A stretch of 57,510 nucleotides of DNA, from NCBI GenBank assembly GCA_958352885.1, contig CATWQI010000013.1, positions 1-57,510 of the forward strand, written 5' to 3'. A program made the position numbers and the translations under genes. Within the stretch, counting starts at the first letter, position 1. Every line of letters begins with the position of its first letter. Below, piece after piece: positions 1 to 9,418 of the stretch. This stretch comes from an uncultured Duncaniella sp. GTDB lineage: Bacteria; Bacteroidota; Bacteroidia; Bacteroidales; Muribaculaceae. Under the pieces are notes generated by a model that worked only from the letters and a program-made list of their open reading frames with translations, was not told the DNA's origin and made no database searches.

Positions 1-1
1 C

Positions 2-55
2 ATAACTTCCGGAGATTACGAACGATACTACGACGATATGTACAAGAACAGGTAA
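2..55 (+). CDS. C-terminal end of an unidentified upstream gene (partial)
   Basis: An open frame enters from the left edge and stops with TAA at 53-55, giving an acidic and aromatic tail that ends in DDMYKNR. A strong hairpin terminator begins 22 bases later, so a real transcription unit probably ends here. Too little is visible to name the product. Confidence 0.5.
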   Translation: MTSGDYERYYDDMYKNR

Positions 56-76
56 GCAGATACCTTTAGTTAAGCC

Positions 77-126
77 ATAACCGGGCTGCGCTGTAAATAT
101 TTACAGCGCAGCCCGGTTATTTTTGT
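77..126 (+). terminator. Rho-independent terminator, perfect 44-bp palindrome
   Basis: Positions 77-120 form an uninterrupted 44-bp palindrome (22-base arms, GC-rich core with an AT-rich centre) followed by TTTTGT. It sits directly after the stop codon at 55 and closes the upstream gene. Confidence 0.85.
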
Positions 127-268
127 AGTGGGGGAGGTTTAGATTGGAGCCAGGTAACTGAATTAAGGCAATATTTTAATGCGGATTCGATACAGGCAAT
201 CTGCTGGCTATTTCTTAATATCTAAAGTCAAATACTTCTGAGCATTAACATGATTTAACTATGAGATG

Positions 269-301
269 TAGTTATAACTATAAAATATAGTTGTATTTTT
301 G
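269..301 (+). promoter_or_regulatory. Promoter and BlaI-type operator of the blaI-blaR1 operon
   Basis: TATTTTTG at 294-301 fits the Bacteroidetes -7 consensus TAnnTTTG. Immediately upstream lie two overlapping dyads: TAGTTATAACTA (269-280, perfect palindrome) and AACTATA-aaa-TATAGTT (276-292). BlaI/MecI repressors bind such AT-rich dyads next to their own promoter, so autoregulation of the 322 gene is inferred. No clear -33 box is seen. Confidence 0.6.
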
Positions 302-321
302 TGGCATAAAAAATTAAAAAA

Positions 322-696
322 ATGGAAAAACTGACAGCAAAGGAAGAAGAAGTGTTGAATCTATTTTGGAAACATGGTCCGCTTTATGTGAGGGAGATCG
401 TTGACTTATACGAGGAGCCCAAGCCTCATTTCAATACTATATCCACCATAGTCCGCACTCTTGAGGAAAAAGGATATGTTGGGCACGAATCCCATGGCAA
501 ATCATACCAATATCATGCTATCGTAGCAGAGGTGGATATGGGTAAAAAATCATTGTCATCTATAGTCGGGCGCTATTTCAAAAATTCATATCTGAGAGTT
601 GTTTCCTCATTTGTGGAGGATGGTAATATTCCTGTCGAGGACCTTCGCCGGCTTCTTGACGAAGTAGAGAAATCGCATAATAATAAAACAGACTGA
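322..696 (+). CDS. BlaI/MecI/CopY-family transcriptional repressor
   Basis: A cytoplasmic winged-helix repressor of 124 residues, the usual size for the family. It opens with the family pattern LTAKEEEVLNLFWKHGPLYVR, followed by recognition-helix residues NTISTIVRTLEEKGYV (about 38-53) and a short C-terminal dimerisation part. The partner sensor peptidase blaR1 starts 2 bases after its stop codon. In characterised systems the membrane peptidase causes cleavage of BlaI and so releases the operon. Here the downstream genes are a TonB receptor and GLPGLI protein and no beta-lactamase is present, so the regulated trait is probably not beta-lactam resistance. Confidence 0.9.
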   Translation: MEKLTAKEEEVLNLFWKHGPLYVREIVDLYEEPKPHFNTISTIVRTLEEKGYVGHESHGKSYQYHAIVAEVDMGKKSLSSIVGRYFKNSYLRVVSSFVEDGNIPVEDLRRLLDEVEKSHNNKTD

Positions 697-698
697 AT

Positions 699-2006
699 AT
701 GGGCGGACTTTTATCTTACTCTCTATCCGTTTCGGTTATTATTCTGGTGCTATACCCTGTGTTGCATCAGATAATAAACCGCAGCCACTATTTCCGCTTC
801 AACAGATTTGCTATTATTACAGGGCTTCTGCTGTCGCTGGCATTGCCATGTGTTCTTGATGCCACGATCATTTCATTACCGTCGGTACCGGATGTCGTAA
901 ATTTGGATTCCATTATAAAAACAGATTCCACTCTGTCAGAAGCACCTTCAACAGGTGTGCCGAGTGATTCAGCAACAGCTTTACCATGGCTTTCCATTGT
1001 TCTTCTTGTTTATCTCTCAGGTATAGTTGTTTTATCTTTCAGTGAGATCATATCATTCTTACGTCTGTTCAGAATGATTGCAGTCAGTGAGAAAAAGAGA
1101 ATAGATGGGGTTACAGTCTGTCGTATTACAGATAATGATATCGCACCGCTCAGTTGGGGCAACTATATTTTCCTGCATGATACAGAGTTTGATAACTCAT
1201 ACTGCATCTATATCCACGAAAAGGCACATACCGACCGACTGCATTGGATTGACGTACTCTTTGCCGACCTTTTTTGCATCATTCTATGGTACAATCCCTT
1301 CGCATGGATGACAAGACAGCTTATGAAACTCAACCACGAGTTTGAGGCAGACGAGGCGGTTATCAGTTCGGGAATTGGAACATATGATTATCAAAGGTTG
1401 CTGGTGGTCAAAGCGATGGGAAACAGATCGATCACGATAGCAAACAGTTTTGCGGCAGATAAGCGCAGTTTCCGTAAGAGAGTTCTTATAATGAGCAAGA
1501 AGCGTCCGTCAAAGAAGACGATGTTGATTGCACTCTGCGCAATTCCGGCTGTTGCTCTTGCAGGCGCAGCATTGTCAATGCCTGTTCCATCCCGTATTCT
1601 TTCAGAAATATCTGATTACAGTTTTCGCAAAGAACTATTATCAGAAGAAATGCAGTCGGACTATGCATCTAAAGATATCAGAATAGACGCCGAGCAGACA
1701 AAACCGGAGAGTGAAACACTTACTGTAATACCATCCCCATTTGAAGATCAGGCACCTTTGGCTGAAATAATCCGATTATCTGTTGAGACAATCCAACCTG
1801 ATAAAGATACAAAAGTAAATATCGCGATTGTGGTGGATGAGGATGGAAGAGTCAAAGATGTTTCATCCGATACTCCGGAAGGAGCTGAGGTTGCAGTCGC
1901 TATCAGTCAAAAATTTAACGGAATAAGACTTGAACAGATTACTGATAATGGCAAACCGATAGAAATCCGTTTTGTAGTCCCGGTACAACTAAGGATAAAG
2001 AAGTAG
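699..2006 (+). CDS. BlaR1-type M56 membrane sensor peptidase with TonB-like C-terminal domain
   Basis: A 435-residue integral membrane zinc peptidase that would sense an extracellular signal and trigger inactivation of the BlaI repressor encoded just upstream. Hydrophobic segments are seen near residues 5-23, 37-55, 96-122 and 275-293. The zinc site HEKAH is at 173-177, with a downstream NHEFEADEAV stretch supplying the usual third ligand region. The periplasmic C-terminus (about 350-435) is not a penicillin sensor domain. It reads like a TonB C-terminal domain: a VDEDGRVKDV strand, then NGKPIEIRFVVPVQL at the end. Such fusions are known in Bacteroidetes M56 proteins. The next gene is a TonB-dependent receptor, so contact with that receptor is a reasonable inference. 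Confidence 0.85.
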   Translation: MGGLLSYSLSVSVIILVLYPVLHQIINRSHYFRFNRFAIITGLLLSLALPCVLDATIISLPSVPDVVNLDSIIKTDSTLSEAPSTGVPSDSATALPWLSIVLLVYLSGIVVLSFSEIISFLRLFRMIAVSEKKRIDGVTVCRITDNDIAPLSWGNYIFLHDTEFDNSYCIYIHEKAHTDRLHWIDVLFADLFCIILWYNPFAWMTRQLMKLNHEFEADEAVISSGIGTYDYQRLLVVKAMGNRSITIANSFAADKRSFRKRVLIMSKKRPSKKTMLIALCAIPAVALAGAALSMPVPSRILSEISDYSFRKELLSEEMQSDYASKDIRIDAEQTKPESETLTVIPSPFEDQAPLAEIIRLSVETIQPDKDTKVNIAIVVDEDGRVKDVSSDTPEGAEVAVAISQKFNGIRLEQITDNGKPIEIRFVVPVQLRIKK

Positions 2007-2071
2007 TTAGACTCATAAATATTATCAGTTTGGATGCCAACTCATTGGCGTCCTGTCATATCATTACCTTC

Positions 2072-4672
2072 ATGAAACAGGCTTTACTCATATTGTTAAT
2101 CGCATTTTGCTCTGTGCTTCAGTCTTTTAGTCAAAGCAGTATAAGTGGTGTTGTTAAAAACGCCGGGGGTGGCGGTGTGGACTTTGTCAGTGTGATTGCA
2201 TCACCGGCGAATGCCCCGAAGACGATATTGGCATCTGCCTTCACCGATGAAAACGGCAAGTTTCAAATGTCGGTAAAAAGCGAATGCGACAGCCTTACTC
2301 TCAAAGCATCGAGTATCGAGATTGCTCCGGCTCAGATTACAGTGCCTAACTGCACCGGCAACTATGAAATCATTGTGGAGAGCTGCACTGTTGAGCTGAA
2401 AGAGGTTTTCGTAAAGTCGAATAAAGTGTATTCGCATGGTGATACCATCAATTATAATGTAGGTTCTTTCCTCTCGCAGACAGACCAGTCGATAGCGGAT
2501 GTCTTGAAGAAGATGCCGGGTATAACAGTGTCGGATGCCGGACAGGTTTCTTATCAAGGCAAACATATCAAAAATCTTTATATCGAGGGACTTGACCTTA
2601 TGAAGGGGCATTACGGTATTGCCACCAACAACATCGACCCCAACCAGATCGCCACTGTGCAGGTACTCGAAAATCATCAGGACATCAAGGCTCTCAAAGG
2701 GTTGCGCCCGGAGGAACAAGCCTCAATCAACCTGCGGCTCAAAGAGGGTGTCAAAGGTGTGTTCAATCTCATTGCAACACTCGGAGGCGGCTATGGTGAT
2801 GAAGGATTGTGGAACAACTCCGCAATAGCAACGTATTTCCGACGCAACAGCCAGTTTCTTGCGACATACAAAGGCAATAACACCGGGGAGGACTTATCGC
2901 AGGAGCTGTATTCCTTCGACAACGATTATTCTCGTACAAGCAATATCTCGACTATCTCCATGCCATCGGCTCCTGGTATCGACAAACGGTTCTACTATTT
3001 CAACCGCTCACACAATGCCACATTCAACAATGTATATCGCGTAGGCAAATCGGGCGAATTTGGTATAAACGCCGCTTATCTGAACGACCGCGACACGAGG
3101 CAAAGCCATTCAGCAACCACCAATTACCTGCCCGACGGCGGAATGAACACCGTTGACGAAATGATGAACGGCACAGCGCGTATGCAGAAAGCCTACGGCG
3201 ACCTGACCTATATGAACAATGGCGATGAAAACTATCTCAAAGAGCAGCTTAAATTTGATTGGAGCACCACCGATGCCGACAGCCGAATTATAGCCGGAGG
3301 CGACAACGTGAGCCAGATCGGTAAGTCAGAAACATACCGCTTGCTCAATAAATTCCATATGACGCACCGCAATTCCTCCGACCGTGGATTTGAGATTTCG
3401 TCGCTTGTCAACTTGGAAAAGCGACCGCACAGCCTGTCTGTTTCACCCAATCTGTTTCCCGACATAATCTCGGGCAATATGCTGTATCAGCATGTGAATA
3501 TCCGCAATATATCCACCGAGAACCGTGCGGGATTGCTGTCAGCATTCAAGGTCGGCAATTTCACGCTTCACCCGTCGGCGCTTGTCAACTATCATCACAA
3601 TTCACTCGAAAGCCAGCTTGATGCAGCAGACAACGACCTGACACTCGATTATCTCGATGCAGGAGTAGGTGCCGAAATGATGTTCAGTACCCGCAAAATC
3701 CATGCCTCGCTCTATATGCCGGTGAAATATAGGCTGTTCCGGTTGAACAATAGACTCGACGGCAATATTACCGACAAAAACCGTTTCCGAGTCGAGCCGT
3801 CATTCAACTTTACATATAAATTCAACAGCAGTCATAACCTCAAAGCATCAGCAATGCTGAACTATATGACACCCTCGATTGAAACGCTGTATTCCGGGCA
3901 TATACTGACATCCTATCGCCAGTTGTCAGCTTACGATGTGGCAGGGCTGTACGAAGGCATGAATCAGTTTTACTCGTTAGGCTACGATTTCAAGAATATT
4001 CTTTCAATGAGTTTCGCCGGAGCTGAGGTTTCGTGGAACATACAGTCGCCCGAAGTGTTATATGGCTCCTATTACGACGGCATAGTGCAACGCACCATCA
4101 GCCGTCGCACATCGGAGAACGGGGATATGATCTCTGCAAAAATCCACGCAAGTCAAGGATTCGACTGGCGACGCCTGAAAATCGGAGCCTCGGTTACATA
4201 TTCTTATTACGACAGTCCGCTGCTCGTTCAGGACGAGGTGTTGCGCTACTCCGGCAACAGCATAGGAGTGAACGCTGACATCAGCCTGACGCCGTTCAAA
4301 TGGTTAGGTGTATCTTATCAAGGCAACTACTCGCAGTCGGCAACGCAGCAGAAAGGATATGACAGATTTCCGTGGTTGCGCACCGTAACGAACAAGGCTT
4401 CTCTCGACTTTACAATTCCCGGAGGCGTTACGCTGACTACATCGCTCTACCATTACTACAACAACTTCAACGACGGCGACAAGTCTTTCCTTCTGCTCAA
4501 TGCTGAGGCGAAGTACACCATAAAGCGTTTCAGCTTTACGCTGTCATGCGACAACATGCTCAACCGCAAAACATATATTTATTCCAGTCTTTCAGCTCTC
4601 ACAGAGTCAAAGGCAATCTACAACATACGCCCTCGCAGTGTGTTGCTCAAAATCAGATTCAGAATATTCTAA
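2072..4672 (+). CDS. TonB-dependent outer-membrane receptor with carboxypeptidase-like N-terminal domain
   Basis: An outer-membrane beta-barrel of about 866 residues. The ATG at 2072 is preferred to an in-frame ATG at 2030 because it gives a clean signal peptide (MKQALLILLIAFCSVLQSFSQ). After it come a carboxypeptidase-regulatory-like beta-sandwich (ISGVVKN through about residue 100), a plug domain (IADVLKKMPGITV ... YIEGLDL ... IATVQVLENHQ) and a long barrel of alternating aromatic strands ending in LLKIRFRIF. It lies between blaR1 and a GLPGLI gene with short gaps and is probably co-transcribed. No SusD partner is adjacent, so the substrate is unlikely to be a classical polysaccharide. A peptide or siderophore-like ligand is possible but unproven. 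Confidence 0.85.
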   Translation: MKQALLILLIAFCSVLQSFSQSSISGVVKNAGGGGVDFVSVIASPANAPKTILASAFTDENGKFQMSVKSECDSLTLKASSIEIAPAQITVPNCTGNYEIIVESCTVELKEVFVKSNKVYSHGDTINYNVGSFLSQTDQSIADVLKKMPGITVSDAGQVSYQGKHIKNLYIEGLDLMKGHYGIATNNIDPNQIATVQVLENHQDIKALKGLRPEEQASINLRLKEGVKGVFNLIATLGGGYGDEGLWNNSAIATYFRRNSQFLATYKGNNTGEDLSQELYSFDNDYSRTSNISTISMPSAPGIDKRFYYFNRSHNATFNNVYRVGKSGEFGINAAYLNDRDTRQSHSATTNYLPDGGMNTVDEMMNGTARMQKAYGDLTYMNNGDENYLKEQLKFDWSTTDADSRIIAGGDNVSQIGKSETYRLLNKFHMTHRNSSDRGFEISSLVNLEKRPHSLSVSPNLFPDIISGNMLYQHVNIRNISTENRAGLLSAFKVGNFTLHPSALVNYHHNSLESQLDAADNDLTLDYLDAGVGAEMMFSTRKIHASLYMPVKYRLFRLNNRLDGNITDKNRFRVEPSFNFTYKFNSSHNLKASAMLNYMTPSIETLYSGHILTSYRQLSAYDVAGLYEGMNQFYSLGYDFKNILSMSFAGAEVSWNIQSPEVLYGSYYDGIVQRTISRRTSENGDMISAKIHASQGFDWRRLKIGASVTYSYYDSPLLVQDEVLRYSGNSIGVNADISLTPFKWLGVSYQGNYSQSATQQKGYDRFPWLRTVTNKASLDFTIPGGVTLTTSLYHYYNNFNDGDKSFLLLNAEAKYTIKRFSFTLSCDNMLNRKTYIYSSLSALTESKAIYNIRPRSVLLKIRFRIF

Positions 4673-4683
4673 AAACCACAGTT

Positions 4684-5538
4684 ATGAAATATCTTTTATC
4701 CCTATTTTTTGTTTTCCTGTGGATAACAGGAGGTGCACAGGAATCCAGGTCCAGAATTATTGACCGGGCCGTGCCTGTTGATACAGCAAGATACAAAGTT
4801 ACATATTCGTTAAAGTATAAATTCCACCCCGACCAAAGAGATGCATACAACGACACACGAATAGTGCAGATAGGGAAACATAGTGTCAAAGATTACAGCG
4901 ACATTATTAATCACTTCGATTCGTTGGCAACCGAACAGATCAGACGTGGTGCGGAATCGTATTCCAATGTATCAGGCAACCCGTGGCCATTGGAAATAAG
5001 AAGACCTATCCGGGGGAATAAAGCAGATTTGAAATTCCGGCTGTCAATATCCGCTTTCTTTGTCTATTCTGATTCTGTTCCGTCGTTGGAATGGAATTTC
5101 AGCGAAGAAGCTACCGATTCGATTATGGGCTATGACTGCCGTAAAGCTACTACACAATTTGCCGGACGCACTTATACAGCATGGTTTACGCCTGAAATTC
5201 CGCTGCCTTTCGGGCCTTACAAATTCGGCGGGCTGCCGGGACTTATCCTAAAATTAGAAGATGCTGAAAAACAATTCGTCTGGGAGGCAATCGGATTTGA
5301 ACGCACAAACAACCCCATTATGGAATATACATATCAGGACGGCAACGATAAACGATGCTCGGCTACCGATGTTGAAAAGACACTTGTCCGATATTTCAAA
5401 TCGCCCGTAGGTTTTATGATTTCAGAAATGGGTGGTGACGGCAATCGGATATATCTTGTTGGGAAAGATGGCAAACGAATGAACAACGCCGACGCTGTCA
5501 AAATATCCGTTCCATATAAACCCCTTGAAATAAAATGA
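4684..5538 (+). CDS. GLPGLI family protein
   Basis: A secreted protein of 284 residues. The start at 4684 is chosen because it gives a signal peptide (MKYLLSLFFVFLWITGGAQ); a longer frame from 4546 overlaps the receptor gene and has no signal. The family signature is present as FGGLPGLILKLED in the middle-to-late part, preceded by YTAWFTPEIPLPFGPYKF, which is typical. The function of the family is not established; its genes recur beside TonB-dependent receptors in Bacteroidetes. It begins 11 bases after the receptor stop and overlaps the next gene by 4 bases (ATGA), so translational coupling is likely. Confidence 0.9.
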   Translation: MKYLLSLFFVFLWITGGAQESRSRIIDRAVPVDTARYKVTYSLKYKFHPDQRDAYNDTRIVQIGKHSVKDYSDIINHFDSLATEQIRRGAESYSNVSGNPWPLEIRRPIRGNKADLKFRLSISAFFVYSDSVPSLEWNFSEEATDSIMGYDCRKATTQFAGRTYTAWFTPEIPLPFGPYKFGGLPGLILKLEDAEKQFVWEAIGFERTNNPIMEYTYQDGNDKRCSATDVEKTLVRYFKSPVGFMISEMGGDGNRIYLVGKDGKRMNNADAVKISVPYKPLEIK

Positions 5539-6545
5539 AGATATTACCTGTAATAGCACTCTCCCTGTTCATGTCAGGGTGTGCCAACGCACAGTCAACT
5601 ACCACAACGACAAAACTAAAAATATCCGGGGAGCCTTTACCTGCAATAAGGCATATCACGGATATGAAAGTATCAGGTGATACATTGCTGTTTGTCTTTG
5701 AATGTGAGGATGGATATGGTCAACGGCTTCTCCGACGCGCAATCATCGACAACTCCGACAACACAATCAAAATAAGCCCGGATATGGGCAAAAGAGAAGA
5801 CGGTTACTATGCTTCCTATATGCCTTATCCTTTTATCGCCGACAATGGTGCAATCAGCGTTATAAGTCAGGACGATTGTGAGATTTTTACCGTTGAGAAT
5901 GATACAGCTTTTGTCAGGACACGGCACTATCTGATGGACAGCAACAGCACCGTTCCTTTTCCTCTTTCACAGTACGTTCAGGATGTATATATGACAAATC
6001 CCGACAGATATGTTTTCATCGGGCGTGAGCCAAACGGAGGTCGCCAATATGCCATGACCTCTGATCTTACCACATCAAAAATTGACACAGTCAGACAGAT
6101 AAACATCTCACCTGAATTACAGACATGGATGCCCAACGCCGGGGAAATGGTATATTCGAGCAAATACAATAGGCTCGCTTTTGCCTACAGATTACACCCG
6201 ATTATAGAAATATTAGACATTGATGGTAGAATAATCAATTCAGTGAAAATTGGCAAGGACACCTTCGACCCGAAAACGCTTGAAGAGGCAGACTTTGAAG
6301 AATTAAATCCATTGCATACTGTTGATGTCACGTATACCACAGATTATATCTATGCACTTTATTGGGGTTATAGATATAATGATGCTAACAATACAACTTC
6401 TTCAATCTATAAAATCGACTGGGATGGCAATATAATAAGCCGATATGTTAATGTGCATGCGCCGATGTATAAAGTCACAGCTCTTGATGATTCACGGCTG
6501 ATAGGTTGGGATGGTGATGGATTTGTTGTAATCTCAAATAAATAG
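5535..6545 (+). CDS. Lipoprotein, probable 6-bladed beta-propeller (TolB/BF3164-like)
   Basis: A 336-residue predicted lipoprotein: MKILPVIALSLFMSGC places the lipidated cysteine at residue 16. The mature part contains repeated short strand patterns ending in DxDG (ILDIDGRIINSVKIG; YKIDWDGNIISRY; RLIGWDGDGFVVIS), as in the propeller lipoproteins of Bacteroidetes. The start codon overlaps the GLPGLI stop, making it the last gene of the five-gene blaI operon. The propeller assignment rests on these patterns only; a specific function is not visible. Confidence 0.6.
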   Translation: MKILPVIALSLFMSGCANAQSTTTTTKLKISGEPLPAIRHITDMKVSGDTLLFVFECEDGYGQRLLRRAIIDNSDNTIKISPDMGKREDGYYASYMPYPFIADNGAISVISQDDCEIFTVENDTAFVRTRHYLMDSNSTVPFPLSQYVQDVYMTNPDRYVFIGREPNGGRQYAMTSDLTTSKIDTVRQINISPELQTWMPNAGEMVYSSKYNRLAFAYRLHPIIEILDIDGRIINSVKIGKDTFDPKTLEEADFEELNPLHTVDVTYTTDYIYALYWGYRYNDANNTTSSIYKIDWDGNIISRYVNVHAPMYKVTALDDSRLIGWDGDGFVVISNK

Positions 6546-6566
6546 AGAGAGGAGTGGATAAATGTA

Positions 6567-6607
6567 AAATCGCAACTAATCCGGTCTGTCCGGTTTAGTT
6601 GCGATTT
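6567..6607. terminator. Hairpin terminator between convergent genes
   Basis: Arms at 6567-6584 and 6590-6607 pair over 18 positions with one mismatch around a 5-base loop. It stands between the lipoprotein stop (6545) and the GH3 stop (6710, other strand) and probably serves the plus-strand operon. T-runs are weak, so two-way use is uncertain. Confidence 0.6.
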
Positions 6608-6709
6608 CATCAGTGCATCTTTTGTAGTATTTTCAGAGTTTTTTCATGGTTATTAAACGGTTTCAAGTGTGATTCTACCTAATTGTCATTAAAAATAAAA
6701 ACAAATCTA

Positions 6710-9274
6710 TCAAATTCTTACAATAATTCTTTTAAGATTCTCATCATCGCTTGATGAGCCTACCATAATTTCATATTCTCCTGGTACCACACGGATTGAT
6801 TGTGTGGCTTCATCCCAGTTTTCGAAACTTTTTTCAGGGAAATCGATTGTTACAGTGCGATTTTCTCCTGGTTGCAGATGGATTTTTTCATAACCTCTAA
6901 GAGATTTATGCGGACCGGTTGTATCGCTTGGTCGTCGGATATATACCTGCACAATCTCTGCTCCTTCATAGTTGCCGGTATTGCGTACATCAACCGAGAT
7001 TTTTCCATCGGAGTATTTCGGTGTGCCGTATGTGAACTTGGTATAGCTGAGACCGTGTCCAAACGGGTATAGAGGCTCATCCATCAGATAACGGTATGTT
7101 CTGCCAAGCATTCTGTAATCATCAAATGCCGGTAGCTGGCTGTCGCTTTTATAGAAAGTAACCGGAAGTTTAGCTGAGGGATTGTAGTCTCCGAAAATTA
7201 TATCGGCGATTGCATGACCGCCTTGCTCACCAGGATACCACGCTTGTATAATGGCATCGCAGATTTCATTTTCAGGAGTAAGTGCCACAGCGCTTCCACT
7301 GCAATTTACAAGTATGATTTTTTTCCCGGCTTCATGAAGAGCAGCAATAATGTCGCGCTGGACTTGCGGCAATTCAATTGATGTACGGTCTCCATTGTCA
7401 AATCCAGGTTCAGTGACTTTTGCCTGTTCTCTTTCAAGTGCGGGTGATATGCCGCCAACAAATATCACGATATCTGAATTTTCAGCTCTTTTCACAAGTT
7501 CATCTGTTGTGACAGGCCTGTTACGGACTATATCAAAATTGAGAGTGGCATCATCCGCCAACTGCATATAATTTATTTCGACATCATATTTATTGCCTTT
7601 TACAACCGGCAACTGCATCTGGCGGAAACCCAGAGGGTCAGTTTTCCATCTGTTATGAATCGTGTCTCCGTTGATTATGATACGCATACCATCGTCATTA
7701 TTGAAGATTATGTCGAGCGTCTCTGTTTCATTGGCTATGAATGTACCCTTCATCCTGGTGGTGAAATCAGTAAGTTCAACGCCTGCGGCAAAAGCCGTAT
7801 TACCACCGTTGTCAAGTTGGATCGGGCTTGTATAGTTCAGTTCAGCTGCTATTTCCCCCGACATATTAGTGTTGTTCCAATACTGAGCCTTCATGCCGGG
7901 TTTGCCATCTTCGTCAACGAAAGTGTCAAAAATGCTCTCCTTCTCTGTCATGGCTGTGATGGTGCATGCGCTGGAGTAGGGGACTTTCCCTATTTTATTC
8001 TCAATTCCTTCCATTATGGTAACAGTGTGTCCAGGCTGACCGTAATATATGCCCCACTGCATAGTTGAGTCAGTGGCATTAGGTCCCATGACCATCAAGC
8101 GGTCGGAACTTTTGGCAAGAGGTAATATGCCGTTGTTCTTAAGCAATACAGTCTGTTCCAGAGCCATCTTCTTAGCGAGTTCTCTATGCTCTTTGCTCCA
8201 TACCACACTCATTGGTATTTTAGTCCAGGAAACCAGAGAGTCAGGGTCAAAATCGCCTAAATCAAACCGCTCTTTCAGAAGTCGGATAACACTTACATCT
8301 ATTTCAGCTTCACTGATATCACCTCTTTCCACTGCTTTGGGAAGATGTTTATACACACTGCCGCATTCCACATCTGTGCCGCTTCTGACACCAAGAGCGG
8401 TAGCGCTCATAGCATCCTTGGCTACTCCATGGCGATTGGGAAGGTAGAAGTCGTTTATAGCACCGCAATCGCTTACTACCACTCCATCGTATCCCCATTC
8501 GTAACGGAGTATAGAGTTAAGTAGTTTATCTGAACCACAGCACGCTTCACCTTCGTAACGTTGGTATGCGCACATCACCTGGCGAACATTGCCATTGGTT
8601 ACAAGTTCTTTGAATGCCGGGAGATAAGTTTCCCACAAATCTCTCTGGGGTAAATCCTCAATATTAAAGTGATGACGGGTTTTCTCCGGTCCGCTATGTA
8701 CTGCAAAATGCTTGGCGCATGCAATGAGCTTGTGGTACTTTTCAGCAGTATCACCTTGCAGGGCTTTCACTACTCGCACTCCCATACGCCCGTTCATATA
8801 AGGGTCTTCCCCATAAGATTCTTGTCCGCGTCCCCAGCGTGGGTCACGGAAAATGTTTACGGTTGGTGTCCAGAATGACAGACCTTTATATTTGGCTACT
8901 TTACCGTTTTTTCTTGCTTCGGTGTTTTTGGCGCGTGCTTCATCGCTGATTGCAACGAAAACTTCGCTGATGAGCGAGTCATTGAAAGATGCAGCCATTC
9001 CTATACATGATGGGAATACTGTCGCAAGACCGTTTCTGCCTACGCCATGTAGAGCCTCGCTCCACCACTCAAAAGCCGGGACGTCTAAACGTTCTATTGC
9101 CGGTGAGCTGTTCATCATAAGGCTGACTTTTTCATCTAATGTCAGACGTGAGCATAAATCCTTTGCTCTTTCTGACGAAGGCAGTTTTGGGTCTTGGAAG
9201 GGGTACGTCTGTGCTACCCCGGTAAGAGGTATAAATATAAGTAAGAAAGTAATAATGGTCTTAAGCGTTCTCAT
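6710..9274 (-). CDS. Glycoside hydrolase family 3 (beta-glucosidase/beta-xylosidase type) with PA14 insert
   Basis: A secreted exo-glycosidase of 854 residues. It has a signal peptide (MRTLKTIITFLLIFIPLTGVAQ), a GH3 N-terminal barrel with WGRGQESYGEDPY (147-159) and CAKHFAVHSGPEKTRH (186-201), and the catalytic nucleophile region GYDGVVVSDC with Asp269. The C-terminal alpha/beta sandwich is interrupted by a PA14 carbohydrate-binding domain (NNDDGMRIIINGD region), followed by a fibronectin-III-like domain (YEGAEIVQVYIRRP). This order is normal for the family. The enzyme releases terminal sugars from oligosaccharides in the periplasm. It is divergent from the hybrid regulator and pectinase genes, which suggests a role on a side-chain sugar of pectin; the exact sugar cannot be read from the sequence. 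Confidence 0.92.
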   Translation of the reverse strand: MRTLKTIITFLLIFIPLTGVAQTYPFQDPKLPSSERAKDLCSRLTLDEKVSLMMNSSPAIERLDVPAFEWWSEALHGVGRNGLATVFPSCIGMAASFNDSLISEVFVAISDEARAKNTEARKNGKVAKYKGLSFWTPTVNIFRDPRWGRGQESYGEDPYMNGRMGVRVVKALQGDTAEKYHKLIACAKHFAVHSGPEKTRHHFNIEDLPQRDLWETYLPAFKELVTNGNVRQVMCAYQRYEGEACCGSDKLLNSILRYEWGYDGVVVSDCGAINDFYLPNRHGVAKDAMSATALGVRSGTDVECGSVYKHLPKAVERGDISEAEIDVSVIRLLKERFDLGDFDPDSLVSWTKIPMSVVWSKEHRELAKKMALEQTVLLKNNGILPLAKSSDRLMVMGPNATDSTMQWGIYYGQPGHTVTIMEGIENKIGKVPYSSACTITAMTEKESIFDTFVDEDGKPGMKAQYWNNTNMSGEIAAELNYTSPIQLDNGGNTAFAAGVELTDFTTRMKGTFIANETETLDIIFNNDDGMRIIINGDTIHNRWKTDPLGFRQMQLPVVKGNKYDVEINYMQLADDATLNFDIVRNRPVTTDELVKRAENSDIVIFVGGISPALEREQAKVTEPGFDNGDRTSIELPQVQRDIIAALHEAGKKIILVNCSGSAVALTPENEICDAIIQAWYPGEQGGHAIADIIFGDYNPSAKLPVTFYKSDSQLPAFDDYRMLGRTYRYLMDEPLYPFGHGLSYTKFTYGTPKYSDGKISVDVRNTGNYEGAEIVQVYIRRPSDTTGPHKSLRGYEKIHLQPGENRTVTIDFPEKSFENWDEATQSIRVVPGEYEIMVGSSSDDENLKRIIVRI

Positions 9275-9315
9275 ATATCTTCACATGGTAAAAGATTCGT
9301 TTCAATGTTTTGTCG

Positions 9316-9323
9316 CAAAATTA
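9316..9323 (-). promoter_or_regulatory. -7 box of the GH3 promoter
   Basis: Read on the minus strand the sequence is TAATTTTG, a match to TAnnTTTG, about 40 bases before the GH3 start codon. No convincing -33 box is seen. Confidence 0.5.
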
Positions 9324-9400
9324 GCGGTGATTTATTACTTCCCCGGGTGAAATATTGACATATTTAACCGAAAATTGGTGGAAAATTTGTTGCAAATGAT

Positions 9401-9408
9401 TAACTTTG
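9401..9408 (+). promoter_or_regulatory. -7 box of the hybrid-regulator promoter
   Basis: TAACTTTG, a full match to TAnnTTTG, lies only 10 bases before the ATG at 9419. Transcripts would have almost no leader, unless the ATG at 9428 is used. Confidence 0.5.
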
Positions 9409-9418
9409 TAACATCTGA

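Noticed and set aside
322..2006. Beta-lactam resistance locus
   Set aside because: No beta-lactamase or penicillin-binding protein gene follows, and the sensor lacks a penicillin-binding C-terminal domain.
2201..2719. 172-codon minus-strand frame inside the TonB receptor gene
   Set aside because: Shadow of a well-supported receptor plug domain.
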